A stretch of 64,000 bases of DNA from Streptomonospora nanhaiensis (GTDB lineage: Bacteria; Actinomycetota; Actinomycetes; Streptosporangiales; Streptosporangiaceae). Below are positions 56,747 through 64,000 of the stretch, in pieces. How positions within the stretch are numbered: position 1 is the stretch's first letter; each line of letters opens with the position of its first letter. Below the pieces are notes generated by a model, which saw only the letters and a list, made by a program, of their open reading frames with translations, did no database searches and was not told where the DNA came from. The translations under genes and the position numbers were made by a program. Location: contig NZ_CP113264.1 of NCBI RefSeq assembly GCF_026642255.1, positions 1,178,001 through 1,242,000 on the forward strand, written 5' to 3'.

Positions 56747-58162
56747 GTGGTCTTCCAGAAGGTCCGCCACGGGGCGGAACCCGCCCTGTCCCGGGTCGCC
56801 GCGTCCCCGGCCGCCACCGCCGCACCCGCCCCGGCGGAAGCCGGCACGGAGGCGCCCCCCGACCCCGGACCGCGCCTCGACGGCGTCCGCCTGGTCATGA
56901 TCAACTGGCGCGACCCCTGGCAGGCCGCCGCCGGGGGAGCCGAGGAGTACGCCTGGCGGATCAGCCGCCACCTGGCCGAACGCGGCGCCATCGTCACCTT
57001 CCTCACCAGCCGCGAACCCGAACAGGCCCGCGTCGAGACCCGGGACGGCATCGTCATCAGGCGCATGGGCGGCAAGTTCACCGTCTACCCGCGCGTCATG
57101 GCGTGGCTCGCCCTGTGGCGGCGCGAGTACATGCTCGCCTTCGACTGCATGAACGGCATCCCCTTCCTGTCCCGGCTCGTCCTGCGCCGCGGCACCAGGG
57201 TGGTCAGCGTCGTCCACCACGTGCACGACCTCCAGTTCAACGCCTACTTCGCGGCCCCGCTCGCCCGGGTGGGCCGCTTCATCGAGTCGGCCGTCGCCTC
57301 CCGCGTGTACCGCGACTGCACGACCGTCACCGTGTCGGAGTCCTCCCGCCGGGCCATGCGCGAGAAGCTCGGCTGGAGGGCGCCCATCGAGATCGTCCAC
57401 AACGGGGGCACACCCCCGGCGCGTCCCCTCCGGCCCGCCGCCCTCCACCACCCCCGGACCGCGCCCTCCGGCCGGCTCCTCCCCGGGCCCCCCGCGGCCC
57501 CCGCCACCGGCCTCGGGAGCCCCGCCGTCGTCAGCCTCGGCCGCCTCGTCGTCCAGAAGCGCGTCTCGCAGGTGGTCGACCTGGCGCGCAGCCTGCGCGG
57601 AGCGCACCCCGGCCTGAAGGTGCACATCATCGGGCGCGGCCCCGAGGGCGACCACCTGGCCGAACAGGTCGTGCGCGACGGCACCGGCGACCGGGTCCGC
57701 CTGCACGGCTTCCTCTCCGAGGAGGACAAGAACGGCGTCCTGGCGGCGTGCGACCTCCACGTGACCGCCTCCGAGTTCGAGGGCTGGGGCCTGACCGTCA
57801 TCGAGGCCGCACGCCTCGGCGTGCCCACCGTGGCCTACGATGTGGACGGACTTCGCGATTCGGTGCGTGACGGTGAGACCGGGTGGCTGGTCCGCGAGGG
57901 CGAGGACCTCGCCGGCGCGGTAGCCAGGGCCCTGGAGGAGCTGTCCGACCCCCGACGGGCCGAGGCCGTGCGCCGCGCCTGCCTCGCGTGGGCCGCTCGG
58001 TTCACCTGGGAGGCCAGCGGCGCGCGGATGGCCCGGCTGGTCGCCGCCGAACTCGGCCTCCCCGGCGGAACCCCCGACCACCCCGGCGCCGGAGAGGCCC
58101 CGGCCACCACGACCACCCCGGGCGCCCCGGCCGGGGCAGCAGGCAGGAAAGAGCGAATGTGA
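56747..58162 (+). CDS. Family 4 glycosyltransferase
   Basis: 471 residues, GT-B fold. N-terminal domain with the acceptor-side start LVMINWRDPWQAAAGGAEEYAW (shown in part) and C-terminal donor domain with SLGRLVVQKRV, GRGPEGDHL and the E-x7-E motif EFEGWGLTVIEAA near residue 345. It transfers a nucleotide-activated sugar inside the cell, probably onto a lipid-linked envelope glycan. A Pro/Ala-rich linker separates the two halves and the tail is disordered. GTG 56747 follows AAGGAG; the stop overlaps the AftD-like start (GTGA). Confidence 0.92.
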   Translation: MVFQKVRHGAEPALSRVAASPAATAAPAPAEAGTEAPPDPGPRLDGVRLVMINWRDPWQAAAGGAEEYAWRISRHLAERGAIVTFLTSREPEQARVETRDGIVIRRMGGKFTVYPRVMAWLALWRREYMLAFDCMNGIPFLSRLVLRRGTRVVSVVHHVHDLQFNAYFAAPLARVGRFIESAVASRVYRDCTTVTVSESSRRAMREKLGWRAPIEIVHNGGTPPARPLRPAALHHPRTAPSGRLLPGPPAAPATGLGSPAVVSLGRLVVQKRVSQVVDLARSLRGAHPGLKVHIIGRGPEGDHLAEQVVRDGTGDRVRLHGFLSEEDKNGVLAACDLHVTASEFEGWGLTVIEAARLGVPTVAYDVDGLRDSVRDGETGWLVREGEDLAGAVARALEELSDPRRAEAVRRACLAWAARFTWEASGARMARLVAAELGLPGGTPDHPGAGEAPATTTTPGAPAGAAGRKERM

Positions 58163-61100
58163 CTTCGGCGGAATCCACCGCCAGGCGCGAACCGGAGGAT
58201 TCCAGCACACCGACCGCCCCCCGCGGAGAACTGGACCAGAGGCTGCTCACACGGCTCAAGGTCCTCACGGTGTGTCTGCTACTGGGCGCTCTGGCAGCGA
58301 GCATCGACCCCGGCAGGATCGTCAGCGACACCAAGATCGACCTGACGGCCGACCCCCTGGGGTTCATGGAGCGGGCCCTGCACCTGTGGGACGCCTCCTA
58401 CTTCGGGCAGATCCAGAACCAGGCCTACGGGTACTTCTTCCCCAACGGCCCCTTCCACCTGCTGTTCGACTCGCTGGGCATGCCCGACTGGCTCATCCAG
58501 AGGCTGTGGATGGCGGTCCTGCTCGTCGCGGCCTTCACCGGCGTGTACAAGGTCGCCGAGGCCCTGGGCATCGGCACCGCCAACACGCGCATCCTGGCCG
58601 GGGTCGCCTACGCCCTGGCCCCCCGCGTGCTGACGCTGCTGTCGTACAACTCGGCCGAGCTCCAGCCCATGCTGCTGATGCCGTGGATCCTGCTGCCCCT
58701 GGTCCTGGGGGCCCGGCACGGGTACTCCCCGGCCCGCGCCGCACTGCTGTCCGGCCTGGCCTTCCTCCTGTGCGGCGGCACCAACGCCGCCTCCGAGCTG
58801 GCCGTCCTGGTCGTCCCCGGCCTCTACCTGCTGACCCGTGCCAACGGCCCCCGCAAGCGGCGGCTCATGGCGTGGTGGACCGCGGCCCTGGTCCTGGCCT
58901 CCTCCTGGTACGTCGCGCCGCTGCTCATCATGTCGCGGTACGTGTACTCGTTCATGCCCTACACCGAGGACGCCGCCGTCACCACCGGTGTCACGTCCCT
59001 GGTCAACGCGCTGCGCGGCACCTCCAACTGGATGGGGTTCCTCCCGGACCAGGGCAACACGGCCCTGCCCTCGGGCGCGGAGCTGTCCACCACCCCCTGG
59101 CTGATCGCGGCCACCGCGGTGGTCGCCGGGCTCGGCCTGGCCGGGCTGGTCAACCGGCGCACCCCCGAGCGCCTGTTCCTCATCACGAGCCTGCTGACCG
59201 GCACCGCGATCATCGTCGCGGGCTTCACCGGCGACCTCACCGGGCCCTTCGCGGAGACGGTGCGCACCCTCCTCGACGGGGCCCTCTCCCCGTTCCGGAA
59301 CGTGCACAAGTTCGACGCGCTGATCCGCCTGCCGCTGGTCCTGGGGCTGGCCCACCTGCCGGTCGTGGTGGCGCGCGACCGGGCGGACCGCAGCGGGGGC
59401 CCCGTCCCCGGGCGCGTCCGCCGGGCGGTCGCGGGCGGCGCCTCCTCCGTCTTCCTCGTCACCCTCGTGCCCATCGGCGCCGTCGGCATCGCTCCCGCCG
59501 GGGGCTACGAGCGGATCCCCGAGTACTGGTACGAGGCGGCCGACTGGCTGGAGGAGCGCTCCGACGAGCGCGGCATGACCATGGCCCTGCCGGGCTCCGC
59601 GCGCGGCGAGTACGAGTGGGGACGCCCCCTCGACGAACCCCTGCAACCCCTCCTGGACGGTGCCTGGACCAACCACCAGATCATCCCGTGGGGGTCGGCG
59701 GGCGTCTCCCGCATCACCCACGAGATCGACCAGAGGGTCTCCTCGGGCCGCGGCTCCGCCGGGCTCTCCGCCACCCTCGCCCGCATGGGAGTCACCCACC
59801 TCCTGGTCCGCAACGACCTCCAGCGCACCGCCAACAACGGCGGCTGGCCCGCACGCGTCCACCAGGCGCTCCGGAACTCGCCCGGCATCACCGAGGCCGC
59901 CGAGTTCGGCCCGGTGATCGGCTCCCTCGACCACCAGTCCGCCTCGCAGTGGTTCGACCAGCCGTACCCGGCCCTGACCGTCTACGAGGTCGGGGAGGCG
60001 GCCCCGACCGTGGGCACCGTCCCCTCCGACGGGACGCTGAGGGTCACCGGCGGGCCCGAGTCCGTGCTCCACCTGGCCGAGCAGGGCCTGCTCACCGACG
60101 ACCGCCCCGTCCTTCTGGGCGACGACCCCGGCGCCGCCGGGATCGCCGCGGAGGACACGATCGTCACCGACACCGCCCGCCGCCGCGAGGTCGTCTACCC
60201 CGACGTGCGCCGCAACGTGTCCGCGACCCTGACCGAGGACGAGGAACTCGAACGCGACGTCCCCGCGCCCGACGTCCTCGACCCGGCCTGGGAGGACCAC
60301 GTCGCCCACGCCGAGGACATCGGGATCGAGTCGGTGAGGGCCTCCTCGTCCGAGAGCGGCGCGGGAGCACGCGCCGGCGACCGCGACCCCGGGCACGCCC
60401 CGCACGCCGCGCTCGACGACGACCTCACCACCTCGTGGCGGTCCAGCGCCTTCACCGGGGCCCTGGGCCAGTGGATCGAGGTCGAGTTCTCCGAGCCCCA
60501 GGACCTCACGGGGCTGAGCATCGCCTTCGAGCAGCTCGCCGGCGAGCCGCCGCCCTCCCGCGTCACGCTGGTCACCGACAACGGCGAGGCGGAGGTCCCC
60601 GTCGCCGAGACGGCGGAGCCGCAGGAGCTCATGGCCCCGCCGGGGCCCACCGGTACGCTGCGCGTGCGCGTGGACGAGCTCGCCTGGGAGCCCGAGTACC
60701 GGTTCGGCACCCGTGTGGGCATCTCCTCCGTCTCGGTCCCCGGCCTCGAACCGGACCGCACCCTGCGCGTGCCCGGCCCCGCGGACACCGGGACGCTGCT
60801 GTTCACCGGTTCCACCGGGACCGTGCCCGGCTGCATGGAGGGCTCCCACGTGTGGGTCTGCAACCCGCGCCTCCAGGTGCAGGGGGAGGACGCGCGCGGG
60901 CTGGACCGCACCTTCGACCTGTCGGCGGACGCGGCCTCCACGCCGCACTCCGTGACCGGCGAGGTCGTGCTCACCGATCCCAGGGAGGCGGAGAACGCCG
61001 CGAACCGGGCCGGCCCCCATCCGCACGTGACCGCCTCCTCCACCGCGGTGGAGCACCCGGCGGCCATGGGCCGGGGCGTCCTGGACGGTGACGAGAGCAC

Positions 61101-62586
61101 CGTCTGGTACCCGGACCCGGAGGAGAAGAACCCCTGGCTCGACATCGACCTGGGGACTCCCGCCGAGATCGGGTACCTGGCCGTCGAGTTCCCGCGCGCC
61201 GACAGCGTGATGCGGCCGATCCGCGTGACCGTGGAGGGCGGCGGCACCGTCCGCGAGGGCTGGCTCGACGGCAGCGGCCGGGTGGACTTCGCCGAGTTCA
61301 CCGCGTCCTCGCTGCGGGTGACGTTCGAGCGGCCCGAGGGGCAGTCGCTGGAGATCGGCTCCGTCGAGCTCCCCGGCGTCGAACCGGTCGACCCGCTGCC
61401 CGAGGGCGACGCGTCCACCGCCTGCGGCCTGGGCCCCACGCTGCGGGTCAACGGACAGCGCGTGGAGACCCGGATCAGCGGGGGAGCCCTCGCCGACCAG
61501 CTCACCGGTCGGCCGGTGCCCTACGAGAGCTGCACGGACCTGGACCTGGTCGAGGGCGAGAACCGGGTCGTGGTCGACCCGGGCAACCGCTACGAGGTGC
61601 GCTCGGCGCTCATCGGCTCCGCGGGGCCGGCCGCGGACCGGGCCGAGGTCACCACGGCCGAGGTGGAGGCGCTGCACGAGTGGGGGCCGGGCGAGCGCCG
61701 GTTCGACGTGGACGTCGACGAGGACAGCTTCCTGGTCGTCAACGAGAACTTCAACGAGGGCTGGCGGGCGGTCCTGGAGGGCGGGGACGCGCCGCTGGAG
61801 CCGATCCGCCTGGAGGGGTGGAAGCAGGCCTGGGTGCTCCCGGAGGGCAGCGCGGGCACGGTCACCCTGACGTACACGCCCGACACCGCCTACCACCGCG
61901 CCCTCGCCGTCGGCGCCGCCCTGGCCGCGGTGCTGGTGGCGGCGGCACTGTGGCCCCGCCGGCTCCTGCCGGGCGGGCGCGCCCTCCGGGCCTCGCCCCC
62001 GCGCGGCTCCCGGGCCCTGCCCGCGGCCGGCTCCGGGTGGCCGGGCCGCTGGGCGGTCCTGCCGCTCGGCCTGGCCTACGGGGTCTGGGTCGCGGGCTGG
62101 GTCGGCGCGGCCCTGGTCGGCCTGATCCTGCTGTGCATGTGGTGGCTGGGCCGCCGCGCGCCCCGGCGGCTCAGGCACGCCAGGCCCGGGCGGCCGTCGA
62201 TGGGCGGGCGCCTGCTGCCCCACCTGGCCGGGCCGTGGCCCCCGGTGGTGTCGCTGGGCCTGGCCGGGCTGTCCGTGGCCCTGGGCACCCACCTGGCCCT
62301 GTACATGCCCTTCCACGACGTCACGGAGGCGTTCGGGGGAGCGCTGCGCGGCTGGGCGGCCCAGCTGCTGTGCCTGCCCGCGCTCGCCAGGCTCGTCCTG
62401 GCCCTGGGCCGGCGCGGCGACGGCGACCCGGCCGACGCCGACCCGCCGGCGGTCCGCGCGGCCGCCGGGGCGGACCCGGAGGCCGCCCGCGGACCGGACC
62501 CGGGCGGGGCGGACGGGAGCGCCCCGGCGGCGGAGCCCCGTGACGGCGACCTGAGGGAGCCCGACTCCGAGGAGGCCCGCGCATGA
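58159..62586 (+). CDS. AftD-like alpha-(1->3)-arabinofuranosyltransferase domain protein (DUF3367)
   Basis: 1475 residues. The N-terminal GT-C-type membrane region (about 35-430) starts with the AftD signature DPGRIVSDTKIDLTADPLGF and HLWD...NQAYGYFFPNGPF, with the catalytic-type Asp in the first loop. Extracytoplasmic discoidin-like (F5/8C) carbohydrate-binding domains lie near 745-870 and 950-1070, then four or so C-terminal membrane helices (about 1248-1420). AftD adds arabinofuranose branches to arabinan in mycobacteria; the sugar used in this organism is unknown. Coupled to both neighbours by 4-base overlaps. Confidence 0.92.
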   Translation: MTSAESTARREPEDSSTPTAPRGELDQRLLTRLKVLTVCLLLGALAASIDPGRIVSDTKIDLTADPLGFMERALHLWDASYFGQIQNQAYGYFFPNGPFHLLFDSLGMPDWLIQRLWMAVLLVAAFTGVYKVAEALGIGTANTRILAGVAYALAPRVLTLLSYNSAELQPMLLMPWILLPLVLGARHGYSPARAALLSGLAFLLCGGTNAASELAVLVVPGLYLLTRANGPRKRRLMAWWTAALVLASSWYVAPLLIMSRYVYSFMPYTEDAAVTTGVTSLVNALRGTSNWMGFLPDQGNTALPSGAELSTTPWLIAATAVVAGLGLAGLVNRRTPERLFLITSLLTGTAIIVAGFTGDLTGPFAETVRTLLDGALSPFRNVHKFDALIRLPLVLGLAHLPVVVARDRADRSGGPVPGRVRRAVAGGASSVFLVTLVPIGAVGIAPAGGYERIPEYWYEAADWLEERSDERGMTMALPGSARGEYEWGRPLDEPLQPLLDGAWTNHQIIPWGSAGVSRITHEIDQRVSSGRGSAGLSATLARMGVTHLLVRNDLQRTANNGGWPARVHQALRNSPGITEAAEFGPVIGSLDHQSASQWFDQPYPALTVYEVGEAAPTVGTVPSDGTLRVTGGPESVLHLAEQGLLTDDRPVLLGDDPGAAGIAAEDTIVTDTARRREVVYPDVRRNVSATLTEDEELERDVPAPDVLDPAWEDHVAHAEDIGIESVRASSSESGAGARAGDRDPGHAPHAALDDDLTTSWRSSAFTGALGQWIEVEFSEPQDLTGLSIAFEQLAGEPPPSRVTLVTDNGEAEVPVAETAEPQELMAPPGPTGTLRVRVDELAWEPEYRFGTRVGISSVSVPGLEPDRTLRVPGPADTGTLLFTGSTGTVPGCMEGSHVWVCNPRLQVQGEDARGLDRTFDLSADAASTPHSVTGEVVLTDPREAENAANRAGPHPHVTASSTAVEHPAAMGRGVLDGDESTVWYPDPEEKNPWLDIDLGTPAEIGYLAVEFPRADSVMRPIRVTVEGGGTVREGWLDGSGRVDFAEFTASSLRVTFERPEGQSLEIGSVELPGVEPVDPLPEGDASTACGLGPTLRVNGQRVETRISGGALADQLTGRPVPYESCTDLDLVEGENRVVVDPGNRYEVRSALIGSAGPAADRAEVTTAEVEALHEWGPGERRFDVDVDEDSFLVVNENFNEGWRAVLEGGDAPLEPIRLEGWKQAWVLPEGSAGTVTLTYTPDTAYHRALAVGAALAAVLVAAALWPRRLLPGGRALRASPPRGSRALPAAGSGWPGRWAVLPLGLAYGVWVAGWVGAALVGLILLCMWWLGRRAPRRLRHARPGRPSMGGRLLPHLAGPWPPVVSLGLAGLSVALGTHLALYMPFHDVTEAFGGALRGWAAQLLCLPALARLVLALGRRGDGDPADADPPAVRAAAGADPEAARGPDPGGADGSAPAAEPRDGDLREPDSEEARA

Positions 62587-63632
62587 GCGCGACCGGGACG
62601 CGGACCGACAGCCAGGTCGGCCCGCCCGGGACCCCCGGACGCCCCCTGCCGCGGGGCGCCGTCATGGTGGCGCTGGGGGCGTTCCTGCTGACACTGGCCG
62701 CCCTGCTGCCGCTGTACGTGCACGACAGGATCGCCCTGCTGCCGGCGCAGACCCGGTTCGACGTCAGGATGGTCGACGAGGACGCCGGCTACCTCGACAC
62801 CTCCACCTGGCGGTGGGTGGAGGCCGCGGAGCTCACCCGGGTGACCCGCGTGGACGGCTCGGCCCACGGCGGGGACTGGTCGGCGTGGGAGGTGTCCGTG
62901 GACACCTCGGTGCCCGACCGGATGATCGACCACTGGAGCCGGCGGGTGATCGTGGACCGCGAGACCGGCAGGGCGGTGAACTGCTGCGGCGAGCACGTCG
63001 ACGGCGACCGCGCGGTCCGCCAGGCGGGGCTCGTGTACTCGTGGCCGCCCGGGGCCGAGGAGGGCGACCACCCGTTCTACGACGCCGAGGTGCGCTCGGC
63101 GCCGATGCTGGAGTTCCAGGAGTGGGACGAGGTCGCCGGGGTCCCCGTGCGCCGGTACAGCCAGTGGGTCGAGGCCTCCCAGGTGCCGGAGTCGGCGCGC
63201 CCGGTGCCCGCCGGGCTGTTCCGGTCCGGCGCCCGGGGGACGGTCACCGCCACGCGCTGGCTGGAGGTGAGCCGCACGTTCTGGGTGGAGCCGGTCAGCG
63301 GGATCGTGGTCGACGCCCACGAGACGCGCTCGGAGACCCTGCGCCCGCAGGACGGCGGGGGCGAGGTCCCGCTCCTGTACGCGGAACTGGTCATGGCGGA
63401 CAACCAGGTCTCGGCCTACGCCGAGCAGGCCCGCGTCCGGTCGGTGCTGCTGCGCGCCCTGGACTCCTGGGCGCCCTGGGCGCTGGGACCGCTCGGCGGG
63501 CTGGCGGTCCTCGTCGGCCTGGTGGGGGCATGGCGGGGCCACCGTGCGGACGGCGCCCCCGCCGATCGGGAGGCCCCCGCCCGGAGGCGCGGGCGCCGGC
63601 GGGCCCGGGAGCCCCTCGACCCGCAGTGGTGA
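62583..63632 (+). CDS. DUF3068 (PorA-like) membrane protein
   Basis: 349 residues. A membrane helix at 27-47 (AVMVALGAFLLTLAALLPL), a large extracytoplasmic beta-rich domain with two adjacent cysteines (NCCGEH), and a C-terminal helix near 293-315 before a basic tail. This matches DUF3068, annotated as porin PorA family in actinobacteria, though a two-helix anchored protein is not a classical porin. Overlaps the AftD-like gene by 4 bases (ATGA), making it the last gene of the cluster. Confidence 0.9.
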   Translation: MSATGTRTDSQVGPPGTPGRPLPRGAVMVALGAFLLTLAALLPLYVHDRIALLPAQTRFDVRMVDEDAGYLDTSTWRWVEAAELTRVTRVDGSAHGGDWSAWEVSVDTSVPDRMIDHWSRRVIVDRETGRAVNCCGEHVDGDRAVRQAGLVYSWPPGAEEGDHPFYDAEVRSAPMLEFQEWDEVAGVPVRRYSQWVEASQVPESARPVPAGLFRSGARGTVTATRWLEVSRTFWVEPVSGIVVDAHETRSETLRPQDGGGEVPLLYAELVMADNQVSAYAEQARVRSVLLRALDSWAPWALGPLGGLAVLVGLVGAWRGHRADGAPADREAPARRRGRRRAREPLDPQW

Positions 63633-63719
63633 CCGGGCCCCGGCGGACGGGGCCGCGTCCGCCGGCGCACGCCTGTGTTCCGGAGGTGGGCGAGGAGGCC
63701 ACGCCGTAGTATCGGACAC

Positions 63720-64000
63720 ATGTGCGGTCGCTATGCCCAGTCCCGGAACGTGCACCAGCTGCAGCTCGCCTTCGGGCTGCCCGAGCAGGCCCTCCCCGAG
63801 GAGGCGGACCCCCGGTCGTGGCCTCCGCTGGAGGAGCTGGAGCCGGACTACAACATCTCGCCGGGAAGGCCGGTGTACGCCGTGCTCGGTCCGCCGCCCC
63901 GGGCCGGCGACCAGGGCCCGCCCGGGCCCAGGACCCTGCACACGCTGCGCTGGGGGCTCGTCCCCTCCTGGGCCAAGGACCGCAACGTCGGCTACCGGAT
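63720..64000 (+). CDS. SRAP domain protein (HMCES/YedK family), partial, leaderless
   Basis: About 93 residues before the window ends. The catalytic Cys2 follows the initiator (MCGRYAQ), and the YNISPGRPVYAV and LRWGLVPSWAKD motifs of SRAP proteins are present. These proteins crosslink covalently to abasic sites in single-stranded DNA. A Pro/Gly-rich insertion lies between the two motifs. TAGTAT at 63707-63712 ends 7 bases before the ATG and there is no ribosome site, so the mRNA is probably leaderless, which places the catalytic Cys at the second codon of the transcript. Confidence 0.93.
   Translation, partial: MCGRYAQSRNVHQLQLAFGLPEQALPEEADPRSWPPLEELEPDYNISPGRPVYAVLGPPPRAGDQGPPGPRTLHTLRWGLVPSWAKDRNVGYR

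Noticed and set aside
58279..62316. A 1345-codon open frame on the minus strand
   Set aside because: Antisense shadow of the AftD-like gene, made mostly of Gly/Gln/Val/Arg runs.

Overview
The window is GC-rich, densely coded DNA from an actinobacterium, most likely Nocardiopsis or a close relative in Nocardiopsaceae. This rests on: very high GC with strong third-position bias; the mtrA-mtrB-lpqB, ftsE-ftsX-smpB-ssrA and hpf-secA blocks; a DasR-type GlcNAc regulon; leaderless genes; and a tmRNA tag (ANSKRTEFALAA) that, as I recall, is the one reported for Thermobifida fusca. The species is inferred. I found no rRNA, tRNA, CRISPR array, insertion sequence, prophage or integrase. The first and last genes are cut by the window edges.

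Layout, 1-13.5 kb: an unrecognised partial gene, a leaderless MerR regulator, and two different S-adenosylhomocysteine hydrolases in tandem (long bacterial type and short archaeal/Thermotoga-like type). Next come an RDD membrane protein divergent from a SpoIIM-family protein, a DUF397 protein, and a TPR protein that looks like an NB-ARC protein with its NTPase removed. A five-gene minus-strand operon follows (GPDP-membrane, DUF4129, DUF4350, MoxR, DUF58). 13.5-24.8 kb: mtrAB-lpqB, a ComF-type gene, a long structured RNA candidate, hpf, a small membrane protein and secA. 24.9-31.2 kb: the GlcNAc unit, made of nagE (EIIC) and dasR divergent from a NagB-II-type deaminase, then EIIB and EIIA, then a NagZ-like lipoprotein; nagA lies apart at 49 kb. 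EIIC, EIIB and EIIA together import and phosphorylate GlcNAc, NagA deacetylates it, the SIS protein deaminates it, and DasR senses the product through sites in the dasR/deaminase gap.

31-46 kb: two HAD proteins (one apparently starting at ATC), a DUF6912 protein, a 1622-residue NAD-glutamate dehydrogenase behind a GlnR/MtrA-like box, leaderless prfB, ftsE preceded by an overlapping 25-codon ORF, ftsX, smpB, a penicillin-binding-protein homologue with all three catalytic motifs lost, and ssrA. 46-52 kb: a PadR-membrane sensor pair with a clear self-operator, a methyltransferase, a small unknown, nagA, a cysteine-type leader peptide before an FMN reductase, and an EamA-like transporter. 52-64 kb: a cell-envelope cluster (SGNH/FN3 protein, polytopic membrane protein, DUF2613 peptide, GT4 glycosyltransferase, AftD-like giant transferase, DUF3068 protein) and the start of a leaderless SRAP gene. 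Most convergent gene pairs are separated by long perfect hairpins without U tracts, which act here as likely bidirectional terminators.
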